The notes under the pieces are model-generated. The model was not told the origin of the DNA, made no database searches, and saw only the letters and a list, made by a program, of their open reading frames with translations. Source: Bacillota bacterium (GTDB lineage: Bacteria; Bacillota; Clostridia; Tissierellales; Sedimentibacteraceae). Taken from it: a stretch of DNA of 60,780 bases. Below are positions 32,988-41,756 of the stretch, in pieces. Position 1 is the first letter of the stretch; every line of letters begins with the position of its first letter. The translations under genes and the position numbers were made by a program. The DNA is taken from contig JAEXUD010000044.1 in assembly GCA_023453025.1 (NCBI GenBank), forward strand, positions 1 through 60,780. Reading direction: 5' to 3'.

Positions 32988-33725
32988 TTATTTTAAATTT
33001 ATTATACGGTTTAAATCCAAATCTGCATCTATGGCAGCCTTCAATCCCTTTTCATAGCTGCCTATGTTTTCTTTAATGTGTGAATCACTGTTTATAACAA
33101 ATTTCACATTATACTTTTTAGCAATTTTAATTTCTTCAGCATTTAAGTGGCTGTGGCTGTTGTTAATTTCAAGCATTGTACCTGTCTTTTCAGCAGCTCT
33201 TGCGATTAAATCAGTGTTCAGCGGTATTTTATCGCCCGGGTGTGTCCATATATTTATTTTATATTTATTCATAGCCTTTATGACGGCTTCTGTATTTTTT
33301 GCTTTCATTTTTTCAAATATCTTTTTGTTTTTTCTGCCTATTTTATTCATAGCGATAAATTTCCATGCATCTGATAAAGACGAAAACAATGCCCCGATAT
33401 GGTATCCGCATAAAATTATATCACAATATTTCAGAACCTCATCAGTTATGTCTGTGTTTCCTTCATAGTCAAGTATGTTTGCCTCCACCCCCATCAATAT
33501 TTTTATTTGAGGGTATCTTTTTCTCATTTCAATTATTATGTCTTTTGCTTCTTTAACTTTGTTTTCTTGTATTCCAAACAAATAGTGCCCCGGCCCATGG
33601 TCGGTTATGGCTATTTCCTCTAAACCAAGCTCCACAGCTTTTTGAACAATCTCTTCTATTGATGATTTGCCGTGATTATGTCTGGAATACGTAGAATGAA
33701 TATGATAGTCCGCTTTTAATTTCAT
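32988..33725 (-). CDS. PHP-domain metal-dependent phosphoesterase
   Basis: 245-residue cytoplasmic enzyme. The start at 33725 has AGAGGT just upstream and yields MKLKADYHIHSTYSRH; a 13-codon longer frame lacks support. PHP motifs: HIHSTYSRHNHG (residues 7-18), ITDHGPGH, a central Glu in GVEANI, CGYHIG, and SDSH near the end, together supplying the trinuclear metal site. Relatives are histidinol-phosphatase-like or nucleotide phosphatases. Its place between murB and rapZ is common in clostridia, but its substrate is not known. Confidence 0.85.
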   Translation of the reverse strand: MKLKADYHIHSTYSRHNHGKSSIEEIVQKAVELGLEEIAITDHGPGHYLFGIQENKVKEAKDIIIEMRKRYPQIKILMGVEANILDYEGNTDITDEVLKYCDIILCGYHIGALFSSLSDAWKFIAMNKIGRKNKKIFEKMKAKNTEAVIKAMNKYKINIWTHPGDKIPLNTDLIARAAEKTGTMLEINNSHSHLNAEEIKIAKKYNVKFVINSDSHIKENIGSYEKGLKAAIDADLDLNRIINLK

Positions 33726-33832
33726 ATATACCTCTTGCAGCAATGAACTATGATTAATTAGCAATGAAGACTGAAATGCCTTAATTCGGCAGCAGCTTCA
33801 TTAGTTGCTCGATATTCACTGTTCAACGTTCA

Positions 33833-34759
33833 CTATAATTTTGTTCCAACTATTTTAACCTCTGGTTCTAAAGTTATGCCAAATTTGTCATTGACAGTTC
33901 CTATTACAATTCGCATCAGTTCAAGCACTTCTTCACAGCAGGCATTGTCACAATTCACTATAAAGCCGCTGTGTTTATCGGATACCATGGCTCCCTTGTA
34001 CCTGAGACCTTTTAGTCCTGCATCCTCTATAAGCTTTGATGCATATCCGTTTGCCGGCCTTTTGAAGGTGCTGCCGGCACTTGGCAGATTAAGCGGCTGC
34101 TTCGATGTCCTTCTCTCATTAAGGTCCTTTATTACAGCCATTATATCATTAACTTCACCGGGTCTGAATTCAAGCTCTGCCTCCAGCACTATAATGTCAG
34201 AATCAGAAATTCTGGTATGCCTGTATGTAAATTCCATTTGTTCATTTAAAAACTCATACATATTTCCATCGAAATCCATGCATTTTACTTTGGTTACAAC
34301 CTGACTCATTTCACCGCCGTATGCACCTGCATTCATATAAACAGCGCCGCCCAGGTATCCGGGAATCCCGCTTGCAAATTCAAAGCCGGAAAGTCCTTCC
34401 CTCGCAACAAATTTAGATAATGTTGATAAAAGCATTCCTGCTCCGGCAGTAACCTTGTTTCCATTTCTTTTGACATAACTGAACTTATCTCCGATTTTTA
34501 CTATTACTCCATTAAATCCATCATCCGAAACAAGTAAATTAGTACCATTTCCAATAATAAAGCAATTCACTCTGTATTTTTTTATCAGCTTTAAAACTAT
34601 TTTTAAATCTTCAGTATCTTCAGGCTCTGCCAAAATATTGGCAGGACCGCCTATTTTGAAATAAGTGTGATTTTTTAAAGGTTCATCCTTAAGAATAATA
34701 CCTCTTGCATGAGAAGTCAAATCTTCATAAAGCTCATTAAGTTTTGATTGATATTCCAT
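33833..34759 (-). CDS. murB: UDP-N-acetylenolpyruvoylglucosamine reductase
   Basis: 308-residue FAD enzyme reducing UDP-GlcNAc-enolpyruvate to UDP-MurNAc in peptidoglycan precursor synthesis. The start at 34759 follows GGGTGA; 14 upstream codons in frame are not family-like. FAD-binding motifs are GNGTNLLVSDDGFNGVIV and GIPGYLGGAVYMNAGAYGGEM; the catalytic serine is in PSAGSTFKRP. This is the short type II form usual in Firmicutes. First gene of the murB-PHP-rapZ-yvcK run, linking wall precursor synthesis with its regulators. Confidence 0.93.
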   Translation of the reverse strand: MEYQSKLNELYEDLTSHARGIILKDEPLKNHTYFKIGGPANILAEPEDTEDLKIVLKLIKKYRVNCFIIGNGTNLLVSDDGFNGVIVKIGDKFSYVKRNGNKVTAGAGMLLSTLSKFVAREGLSGFEFASGIPGYLGGAVYMNAGAYGGEMSQVVTKVKCMDFDGNMYEFLNEQMEFTYRHTRISDSDIIVLEAELEFRPGEVNDIMAVIKDLNERRTSKQPLNLPSAGSTFKRPANGYASKLIEDAGLKGLRYKGAMVSDKHSGFIVNCDNACCEEVLELMRIVIGTVNDKFGITLEPEVKIVGTKL

Positions 34760-34864
34760 TACTTCACCCTTTCTAATCATCTGAATACATTGTAACATCA
34801 CTTTAATGTTTTTTAAAGATATATTTTTTTACTTGCAAATTGAATTAATATTAAATATTTACTA

Positions 34865-35085
34865 TTGAAAGCAAAAAATAAGAGAAATATATAGCGAACA
34901 TTTGTAGGACACGACTATAGTTCTTAGCGAATGGAGGTTAAAAATCCGTTAAGCAGCTTGCACTGTTTGAGCGTCAGCGAGTTTGCAAGCTGTAGGATTT
35001 TTATCCGCAATGAGCTTTAGAATTATTCGTGTCCGAAACCGTGAGCGGATATTTTCCCTATTTTTTGCCTTTAGCTTGTACAGTA
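34865..35085. repeat. Large imperfect palindromic element (MITE-like), about 220 bp
   Basis: The stretch folds on itself over almost its whole length. Outer arms are GAAAGCAAAAAAT against ATTTTTTGCCTTTAGC; then GGACACGA...TTCTTAGC faces GCTTTAGAA...TCGTGTCC; then TTAAAAATCCG faces GGATTTTTAT; the centre is AGCTTGCA / TGCAAGCT with a GC-rich loop containing GAGCGTCAGCGAG. No coding frame. A second, half copy lies at 24145-24216. It fills most of the 485-bp gap between murB and the M20 gene; the remainder is AT-rich and holds the M20 promoter. Confidence 0.75.
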
Positions 35086-35145
35086 ACAATATTTACTGTA
35101 AATAATAGCATCAAATAAATATTTTCAGACAGTTTTTCAATATAT

Positions 35146-35174
35146 TTGACATCGTTTGTTAATAATGCTAGTAT
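35146..35174 (+). promoter_or_regulatory. Promoter of the second M20 gene
   Basis: TTGACA, 17 bp, TAGTAT; a consensus TATAAT also overlaps three bases later but at 20-bp spacing. The start codon is about 70 bp downstream. Confidence 0.55.
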
Positions 35175-35244
35175 AATATTACCATGAATAAATATTATTA
35201 TTATATAATATTTAAGTGAGCTTTATCAGAAATATGGAGGAATT

Positions 35245-36411
35245 ATGAAGGAAAGAGTCATAGAAATTATTAATAACCTGACTCCTGAGCTTAATGAATT
35301 AAGCCTGGAAATTTACAATAATCCTGAGTTGGGATATGAGGAATTTAAAGCATGCGAGCTTCATGCTGAGCTTCTTAAAAAATACGGTTTTAATGTACAA
35401 ACTAATTTTTCAGGGGTTGAAACAGGCTTTAAGGCTGAATATAAAAGCAGCAAGCCCGGCATAACCGTTGCTTACATGGCTGAATATGATGCATTGCCGG
35501 GGATAGGTCACGGCTGCGGTCACAATTTGCTGGGAACAGTAAGCACAGGAGCCGGCATTGTATTAAAACAGCTGGCAGATGAAATCGGCGGAACTGTAAT
35601 TGTTTTCGGAACGCCTGCAGAAGAGACAAGCGGAGCCAAGGTTACATATGTTGAAAATCATGAATTTGACAATGTAGACATTGCCATGATGGCACATCCG
35701 GGAAATGAATATGTAAAAAGCGGTACATCACTTGCATTAGAGCCTGTGCAGTTTGAATTTTTCGGCAAGACCGCACATGCTGCCGCAGCACCGGATAAGG
35801 GAGTTAATGCTCTGGATGCGGCAATTCAGACATTCAATTCAATTAATGCACTCAGAGAACACATAAGAAGCGATTCAAGAGTGCACGGTGTAATTCTGGA
35901 CGGCGGAAAAGCTGCCAATATAGTACCTGATTATACAATGAGTCAATTTTATGTTCGTTCAACCTCTAAAACATACAATCTTGAGCTTTTAGAGAAAATA
36001 AAAAACTGTGCACGCGGGGCAGCACTTGCTACAGGATGTGAATTAAAAATATCCAAATATGAATTCAATTATGACAACATGGTTACTAATCAAGAACTAT
36101 CTAATGTTTTCAATGAAAAAATCTATGAAGTGGCAGGAATTAAAATGAATGAACATCGCGGAGGTTCAGGCTCAATTGACGCCGGTCAGGTAAGCCAGGT
36201 ATGCCCTGCCATCCATCCGTACTTTGATATAACAAATGATAAAAATATTGTTGCTCACACCAGAGAAATGGCAAGCTGCACTTTAACTGATTACGCCAAG
36301 GAGCAAATGAAAAACACAATTGCCGCATTGGTATTGACTGCTGCAGAAATTATACAAAATGAAGAACTATACAAAAAAATCAAATACGAGTTTGACCACA
36401 CAGAAAAATAA
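35245..36411 (+). CDS. M20-family amidohydrolase (AbgB-like)
   Basis: 388-residue cytoplasmic metallohydrolase. Motifs: YMAEYDALPGIGHGCGHNLLG (metal ligands near C91 and H93), PAEET at residues 124-128, a dimerisation insert around 170-280 containing FFGKTAHAAAAPDKG, and the late SGSIDAGQVSQVCPAIHPYF. The AEYDALPGIGHGCGHN form is that of p-aminobenzoyl-glutamate hydrolase subunit B and related dipeptidases. GGAGG eight bases before the ATG. It converges on a YfcC-family permease gene, which may carry its product or substrate. Exact substrate unknown. Confidence 0.85.
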   Translation: MKERVIEIINNLTPELNELSLEIYNNPELGYEEFKACELHAELLKKYGFNVQTNFSGVETGFKAEYKSSKPGITVAYMAEYDALPGIGHGCGHNLLGTVSTGAGIVLKQLADEIGGTVIVFGTPAEETSGAKVTYVENHEFDNVDIAMMAHPGNEYVKSGTSLALEPVQFEFFGKTAHAAAAPDKGVNALDAAIQTFNSINALREHIRSDSRVHGVILDGGKAANIVPDYTMSQFYVRSTSKTYNLELLEKIKNCARGAALATGCELKISKYEFNYDNMVTNQELSNVFNEKIYEVAGIKMNEHRGGSGSIDAGQVSQVCPAIHPYFDITNDKNIVAHTREMASCTLTDYAKEQMKNTIAALVLTAAEIIQNEELYKKIKYEFDHTEK

Positions 36412-36427
36412 AAAACTATTAACTAGT

Positions 36428-36461
36428 AAAAAGGAACAACGCATTTACGCTGTTCCTTTTT
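36428..36461. terminator. Bidirectional terminator between M20 gene and yfcC
   Basis: Perfect 11-bp stem AAAAAGGAACA / TGTTCCTTTTT with a 12-base loop; A-run before and T-run after suit both directions. Confidence 0.85.
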
Positions 36462-36489
36462 ATATTTATTAAAATACTTAATTTTATTC

Positions 36490-37893
36490 TTAGAATGGTC
36501 CGTAATTAATAGCAACTGCTGCTATCATAAATAATGCTGCCAGTACAGTCCAAAGTACCATTAAAGGAGCTACGAACTTAACCCATTGCTCATATTTAAT
36601 TTTAGCTATGGATAAGTTAGCCAATAAAACTCCTGATGTCGGAATTATAGAGTTTGATATACCGTCACCAAACTGATATGCAAGAACTGCTGTTTGTCTC
36701 GTAACACCTATTACATCAGCAAGAGGTGCCATAATAGGCATAGTAGTAGCGGCCTGACCGGAACCTGAAGGTATAAAGAAGTTGATAAATGTCTGAACAA
36801 GAAGCATTCCTACCGCACTTACAGCCTTTGGCAGTGATGTTATTACTGATGCAAGACCATATACAACTGTATCGATGATCATGCTGCCTTCCATTATAAC
36901 AAGCAATCCTCTTGCCAAACCAACTACTAATGCTCCCATTGTAATATCCTTAGCACCTGCAATGAAATTCTTGGCTATGTCATCCAACGGCATTTTTGCC
37001 GCAATTCCTGATAAAATACCTATAGCCAGGAATATACTTGCAATTTCTGTAATATACCAGCCATATTTAAATACGCCGAATATTAAAATACCCATACCTG
37101 CGGCAAATATTAATAATACTAAAGTATCTCTGGTAGTCATCTTTTTGATGTTGTCCAGATCAATTGTATGATGCTTTTGTTCCTGCTCAAGTTCATAAAC
37201 TATACTTGCTGTAGGATCTGCCTTCACCTTTTTAGCATATCTGTAAATGTAAGCTATAATCAGAGAGAATGAGCATACCCATGCAACAAGTCTTAATCCA
37301 ATACCTGAGAATAAAGGAATTTCAGCAATACCCTGTGCTACTCCCACAGTAAAAGGATTCATAAAACCGGATGTAAACCCGGCCGCCGCACCTAATGCAA
37401 CTATTGCCATACCTACTATAGCGTCATAGCCGAGAGCTCTTGCCAGTGCGATACCGATAGGAACAAATACTATAGCCTCTTCTGCCATACCAATTGTTGC
37501 TCCTCCTATAGAAAATAAAATTACTATAATAGGAATCATAAGCGCTTCTTTACCCTTTAAGCTTACGGCAACCTTGCTGATACCGGCCTCAATTGCTCCT
37601 GTGGAGTTAACAACATTAAAAGACCCGCCTACTATAAATATGAAGAATACAATACTTTGTGCTGCTCCCAGTCCTTTAGGAAATGCCTTCAATACATCGA
37701 AAATCTTTGCCGGGGCTGCTTCTACTTCAGCATAAGAGTTTGGGTCAACAACCATTCTGCCTGATGCGGATTCCACTTTTTGATACTGACCGGCAGGAAT
37801 CACATAAGTTAATAATGCTACAACAATAATCATCGTAAATAATATTACATAGGTGTGCGGCACTTTGAATCTTTTTTTCTTTTCTGTTTCCAT
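36490..37893 (-). CDS. YfcC-family permease (putative arginine/ornithine or basic amino acid transporter)
   Basis: 467-residue membrane protein with about 11-12 helices, of the YfcC group in the ArcD/DcuC-related superfamily. Landmarks are KVPHTYVILFTMIIVVALLTYVIPAGQY at the N-terminus, FFIFIVGGSFNVVNSTGAIEAG, the GGATIGMAEEAIVFVPIGIAL segment, and PSGSGQAATTMPIMAPLADV near residue 370. Homologues are annotated as basic amino acid antiporters or C4-dicarboxylate carriers. argH lies just upstream on the same strand, which favours an arginine-related cargo, but the neighbouring hydrolase equally allows a peptide or acyl amino acid. Confidence 0.8.
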   Translation of the reverse strand: METEKKKRFKVPHTYVILFTMIIVVALLTYVIPAGQYQKVESASGRMVVDPNSYAEVEAAPAKIFDVLKAFPKGLGAAQSIVFFIFIVGGSFNVVNSTGAIEAGISKVAVSLKGKEALMIPIIVILFSIGGATIGMAEEAIVFVPIGIALARALGYDAIVGMAIVALGAAAGFTSGFMNPFTVGVAQGIAEIPLFSGIGLRLVAWVCSFSLIIAYIYRYAKKVKADPTASIVYELEQEQKHHTIDLDNIKKMTTRDTLVLLIFAAGMGILIFGVFKYGWYITEIASIFLAIGILSGIAAKMPLDDIAKNFIAGAKDITMGALVVGLARGLLVIMEGSMIIDTVVYGLASVITSLPKAVSAVGMLLVQTFINFFIPSGSGQAATTMPIMAPLADVIGVTRQTAVLAYQFGDGISNSIIPTSGVLLANLSIAKIKYEQWVKFVAPLMVLWTVLAALFMIAAVAINYGPF

Positions 37894-37994
37894 ATTAGTC
37901 CTCCTTTAAAATTTTTTATTAATAATTTAGTCCTACTTATTAATAAATATTTGTTATATAAACAATTTATTAATAATATTATAAATTTTTAATC

Positions 37995-38023
37995 ATATTA
38001 GCATATTTATACGTATTATGCAA
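37995..38023 (-). promoter_or_regulatory. Promoter of yfcC with a 21-bp dyad in its spacer
   Basis: On the minus strand TTGCAT, 17 bp, TAATAT. The plus-strand stretch 38001-38021 is a dyad GCATA-N11-TATGC with TATACGTATT at its centre, filling the spacer between -35 and -10. That is a classic repressor position. It does not clearly match the ArgR box. Confidence 0.55.
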
Positions 38024-38087
38024 GCGTTTTTATATGTTTTTTATGCATAAATTTTAGTATTTTGCAGTATGATGAAATTTTTTGCTG

Positions 38088-39467
38088 CTATAATGAAACA
38101 AGCCATTGTCTTCCTGTACGAATTTGCCTCTGCACTTCTTCAGGAGCTGTTCCTCCATAGGAAACTCTTCCGTTCACGCAGCCCTCCATGCTTAAATCCG
38201 GAAGAAGCTTAAAATTTAATCTGTTATCAATAGTTTTTAAATCATCATCTGTCAGATCAGAAAAATCCTTTTTATGAATCTCACAATACTTCACCATTTT
38301 TCCGACAATTTCGTGAGCTTCCCTGAATGGTATATTGTTTTTCACAAAATGCTCAGCTACATCTGTTGCGTTTAAAAATCCCTTATTTAATTGCTTATGA
38401 ATATTTTCTAAATTAAATTCTGTTTTTTCCAGCATCTTTGCTAAAATTAACAAGCTTCTTTTAAGCGTATCCACCGTATCAAACAGACTTTCCTTATCTT
38501 CCTGGAAGTCTTTGTTATAAGCCAGCGGAGTCCCCTTCATAACTGTCAGCATCTGCATTAGATTACCATAAACACGACCTGCCTTACCTCTTAAAAGCTC
38601 AGCCATATCCGGATTTTTCTTTTGAGGCATAATGCTTGAACCGGTACAAAAGCTGTCATCAATTGCAATATATGAAAACTCCTGTGAATTCCAATAAACA
38701 AATTCTTCTGCAAGACGGCTTATGTGCATCATGCAAATTGAAGCATCACTTATAAATTCAAGTATATAATCCCTGTCACTCACTGAATCCATAGCATTTT
38801 CCGTAACATTTTTAAAGTTCAAAATCTCTGTTGTTCTGTGTCTGTTTATTGGTATTGTTGTTCCGGCAAGAGCACATGAGCCTAAAGGATTATAATCTGT
38901 TCTTTCATATGAATCCAGGAACCTTTCTATGTCCCTCTTAAACATTTGGAAATACGCCATTAAATGAAAACCCGCGGTGACGGGCTGCGCATGCTGCATA
39001 TGAGTAAAACCTACCATAATTTTATCAAAGTACTTGTCCGATTTTTCCAATAGTGCCGACTGCATAAATTTTAAGCTTTCAACTACTTCTTTTATTTCCT
39101 TCTTTACATAAAGCCTTGTATCTACCGCAACCTGATCGTTTCTGCTTCTGGCGGTATGGAGTTTTTTGCCCGTATCACCCAGTCTGTTTATCAATATGCT
39201 TTCAATAGCCATATGTATGTCTTCGTCATGGACTTTAAATTCTGTATCCCCATTTTCTATTTCTGTTTTTATATTATTCAGCTCTTGTACAATTTTTTCT
39301 TTTTCTTCTGATGTCACTATTCCTTGTTCATTAAGCATAGTCACATGAGCAATGCTTCCTTCTATGTCACAATCGTACAGTCTTTTGTCAAAAAATATGG
39401 ATGCATTAAATTCTTCTACAATTGATTCCATATTTTTTTCAAATCTTCCACTCCACAAGTTAGCCAT
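38088..39467 (-). CDS. argH: Argininosuccinate lyase
   Basis: 459-residue cytoplasmic enzyme splitting argininosuccinate into arginine and fumarate, the last step of arginine synthesis. Family signature GSSIMPQKKNPDMAELLRG is present near residue 277-295, with KLHTARSRNDQVA near 105 and THMQHAQPVTAGFH near 155. Length and order are normal. argG is not adjacent, so the pathway genes are scattered. A YfcC-family permease gene follows after 195 bp behind its own promoter. No terminator of note lies between them. Confidence 0.95.
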   Translation of the reverse strand: MANLWSGRFEKNMESIVEEFNASIFFDKRLYDCDIEGSIAHVTMLNEQGIVTSEEKEKIVQELNNIKTEIENGDTEFKVHDEDIHMAIESILINRLGDTGKKLHTARSRNDQVAVDTRLYVKKEIKEVVESLKFMQSALLEKSDKYFDKIMVGFTHMQHAQPVTAGFHLMAYFQMFKRDIERFLDSYERTDYNPLGSCALAGTTIPINRHRTTEILNFKNVTENAMDSVSDRDYILEFISDASICMMHISRLAEEFVYWNSQEFSYIAIDDSFCTGSSIMPQKKNPDMAELLRGKAGRVYGNLMQMLTVMKGTPLAYNKDFQEDKESLFDTVDTLKRSLLILAKMLEKTEFNLENIHKQLNKGFLNATDVAEHFVKNNIPFREAHEIVGKMVKYCEIHKKDFSDLTDDDLKTIDNRLNFKLLPDLSMEGCVNGRVSYGGTAPEEVQRQIRTGRQWLVSL

Positions 39468-39612
39468 TTTGCATCCTTTCTTTTTAATTACTAAAATAAT
39501 TAATAATTAAAGGAATTATTTTGCTAAAGCAAAATTATTCATATATTTTCTTGTATTTATTCAATTTTTTGTTTATTATATCACACAAATAACAAACATC
39601 AAGTTTTTTTTC

Positions 39613-39644
39613 AAAAAAAAAGATTGTCAATAATTGACAATCTT
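39613..39644 (-). terminator. Terminator of the rubrerythrin gene
   Basis: Perfect stem AAGATTGTCAA / TTGACAATCTT with loop TAA, followed on the minus strand by a long T-run. Confidence 0.9.
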
Positions 39645-39667
39645 ATAGTTTTTAATTTTCTAATTTA

Positions 39668-40204
39668 TTAATATGCTTTAGTATATAATTCGAAATGGGC
39701 CTGAGGATGAGTACATACCGGACATACCTTTGGTGCTTCGGCTCCATAATGAACATGACCGCAGTTATCGCAGATCCAAACAGTTTCACCTTCTCTTTTA
39801 AATACCTTGCCGGTTTTAATATTATCTAATAGTGCCAGATATCTTTCTTCATGGCCTTTTTCTATTTTAGCAACACCATCAAATAAATAAGCTATATTAT
39901 TAAAGCCTTCTTCTTTTGCTTCTTTTGCAAATGTAGCATACATATCAGTCCATTCATAGTTTTCACCTGCTGCAGCATCTTCAAGATTCAAAGCAGTTTC
40001 GCCTATACCATCATGTAACAGCTTAAACCAGATTTTAGCATGTTCTCTTTCATTTCTTGCTGTTTCTTCAAAATATTTGCTTATTTGCACATAGCCCTCT
40101 TTTTTAGCTTTGCTTGAATAATATGTATACTTTACATGTGCCTGTGATTCTCCTGCAAATGCAGTCATTAAATTTTGTTCTGTCTTGCTTCCTTTTAGTT
40201 CCAT
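39668..40204 (-). CDS. rbr: Rubrerythrin
   Basis: 178-residue cytoplasmic peroxide-scavenging protein. The N-terminal ferritin-like domain carries the diiron ligands in FAGESQAHVKYTYY and ETARNEREHAKIW, and the second pair of helices ends in KIEKGHEERYLALL. The C-terminal rubredoxin domain has two CxxC pairs, ICDNCGHVHYG and VCPVCTHPQAHF. Complete and of normal length. Monocistronic with its own terminator. A role in oxidative stress defence of an anaerobe is well established for the family. The upstream region is AT-rich with no clear PerR box. Confidence 0.96.
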   Translation of the reverse strand: MELKGSKTEQNLMTAFAGESQAHVKYTYYSSKAKKEGYVQISKYFEETARNEREHAKIWFKLLHDGIGETALNLEDAAAGENYEWTDMYATFAKEAKEEGFNNIAYLFDGVAKIEKGHEERYLALLDNIKTGKVFKREGETVWICDNCGHVHYGAEAPKVCPVCTHPQAHFELYTKAY

Positions 40205-40348
40205 TCATACACCTCTTGTAGATAATTTATCCTTATAATGGCAACTGCCACGGATATCTGATTTAAATTTGCGGCTGCAATTTTAAAACATGACATTAAC
40301 TTTTATAAAATTATCAGCCATAAATTTATATACCCATCTTTTAACTCT

Positions 40349-40594
40349 TTAATCATTAATTATGCTGTACATTTCCTTATAATTATCCTTCATGACATGC
40401 TCAAGAACCTGTTCAACCTTGATTTTCATTGGTTTTGTACCAAAAATTATTTCTATTTCATCACCTGTATTTACTTCTGTACCGGGCTTTGCAGCCTTTT
40501 TGTTCACAAGAACCCTTCCCTGCTCGCACGCTTCCTTGGCTACAGTCCTTCTTTTAATAATATGCGCATTTTTTAAATATTTATCTATTCTCAT
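40349..40594 (-). CDS. S4-domain RNA-binding protein, RqcP/YabO-like
   Basis: 81-residue protein consisting of an S4 domain: MRIDKYLKNAHIIKRRTVAKEACEQG and then VLVNKKAAKPGTEVNTGDEI. RqcP (YabO, Hsp15-like) binds the 50S subunit with RqcH and helps add alanine tails during rescue of stalled ribosomes. It lies 9 bp after prfA, the peptide release factor gene, so it is probably co-transcribed with translation-termination genes. The usual Bacillus context (near mfd/spoVT) is not seen, so the symbol is withheld. Confidence 0.82.
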   Translation of the reverse strand: MRIDKYLKNAHIIKRRTVAKEACEQGRVLVNKKAAKPGTEVNTGDEIEIIFGTKPMKIKVEQVLEHVMKDNYKEMYSIIND

Positions 40595-40603
40595 AATAAC
40601 CTC

Positions 40604-41674
40604 TTACTCCGCAACTTCCTTCAGCTTTTCAGCCTGGTCTGATGTTAAAAGAGCATCCAGCATTTCTGTAATGTCACCGTCAATAAATGAATCCAGTTTA
40701 TAGAGAGTCATTCCGATTCTGTGATCGGTCACTCTGCCCTGAGGGAAATTGTATGTTCTTATTCTTTCGCTTCTGTCTCCTGACCCAACCTGACTTTTTC
40801 TTGCTTCTGCAAGCTCTGCATTCTGCTCCTGCTGATACATGTCATAGAGTCTTGCCTTTAATACTTTAAAGGCTTTATCTTTGTTTTTCAGCTGACTTTT
40901 TTCGTCCTGGCATGAAATAACTATACCCGTTGGTATATGTGTGAGTCTTACAGCTGAGTCGGTTGTGTTTACACACTGGCCTCCGTTGCCGGATGAACGG
41001 AATACATCAACTCTCACATCATTTGGATTTATTTCTATGTCAATGTCATCAACTTCAGGAAGAACCGCAACAGTCGCTGATGATGTGTGAATGCGTCCGC
41101 TTGATTCAGTGTCAGGCACACGTTGTACCCTGTGAACACCGCTTTCATATTTAAGCTTTGAATACGCACCTTTTCCTTTTATTGAAAAAATTACTTCCTT
41201 GTACCCGCCTATTCCCTGGTCGTTCACAGATATAAATTCTGTTTTCCAGCCTTGTCTTTCTGCATACCTTAAATACATTCTCAAAAGATCTCCGGCAAAT
41301 AATCCTGCCTCGTCTCCGCCGACACCTGCTCTTATTTCAACTATAACATCCTTGTCGTCATTTGGGTCCTTGGGCAAAAGAAGTATTTTTATTTCCTGCA
41401 TCAGTTCCTCTTCTCTGGCAGTGAGCTCTCTGACCTCTTCCTTTACCATTTCTCTGAAATCCTCATCCAATTTATCATTGAGCATTGCCTTTGAATCCTT
41501 AAGCTGTGCAAGAATTTCTGCATATTCATTGTATTTTGATACAATCGGTTCAAGCTGTGCTTGTTCCTTCATTAATTTTTGGAGCTTTTGCGAATCACTA
41601 AACGTTTCAGGGTCAGAGATTTTTTCGCTCAGCTCTATATATTTATCCTTTAAAGCTTCTAATTTATCTAACAT
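40604..41674 (-). CDS. prfA: Peptide chain release factor 1
   Basis: 356-residue release factor that recognises UAA and UAG and triggers peptide release. The GGQ motif is in SSGNGGQCVNTTDSAVRLTH (about residue 230), the codon-recognition PxT-type motif is in the region before it, and the conserved EVRAGVGGDEA-like segment reads EIRAGVGGDEAGLFAGDLLRMY. Normal length. It follows prmC by 77 bp, the methylase gene that modifies its GGQ glutamine. A G/C-rich knot lies in that gap. Confidence 0.95.
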   Translation of the reverse strand: MLDKLEALKDKYIELSEKISDPETFSDSQKLQKLMKEQAQLEPIVSKYNEYAEILAQLKDSKAMLNDKLDEDFREMVKEEVRELTAREEELMQEIKILLLPKDPNDDKDVIVEIRAGVGGDEAGLFAGDLLRMYLRYAERQGWKTEFISVNDQGIGGYKEVIFSIKGKGAYSKLKYESGVHRVQRVPDTESSGRIHTSSATVAVLPEVDDIDIEINPNDVRVDVFRSSGNGGQCVNTTDSAVRLTHIPTGIVISCQDEKSQLKNKDKAFKVLKARLYDMYQQEQNAELAEARKSQVGSGDRSERIRTYNFPQGRVTDHRIGMTLYKLDSFIDGDITEMLDALLTSDQAEKLKEVAE

Positions 41675-41730
41675 TTATATACCTTCCTGTTTTTCTAATA
41701 TAATTGTTCTCAAGAAACCCACCTGAACCC

Positions 41731-41756
41731 GGGGTTAGGGCCGGGGGGGGGTTAGG
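41731..41756 (+). other. G-rich knot (G-quadruplex motif) at the prmC/prfA junction
   Basis: The plus strand reads GGGGTTAGGG, CC, then nine G, then TTAGG. Four or more runs of at least three G with 1-3-base loops meet the G-quadruplex pattern on the plus strand, the template strand of these genes. GGGGTTAGG occurs twice (41731-41739, 41748-41756). It starts at the prmC stop codon. Confidence 0.6.

Noticed and set aside
33726..33832. Possible repeat in the gap between murB and the PHP gene
   Set aside because: It contains a weak imperfect hairpin (CAGCAGCTTCATT facing TTGCTCG) but no second copy in the window and no clear function.
40205..40348. PerR box ahead of the rubrerythrin gene
   Set aside because: TTATAAGGATAAATTAT only partly resembles the PerR consensus and lacks symmetry; not strong enough to list.
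41743..41751. The run of nine G as a frameshift in prmC
   Set aside because: The run begins right at the prmC stop codon and prmC is full length, so no frameshift is implied.
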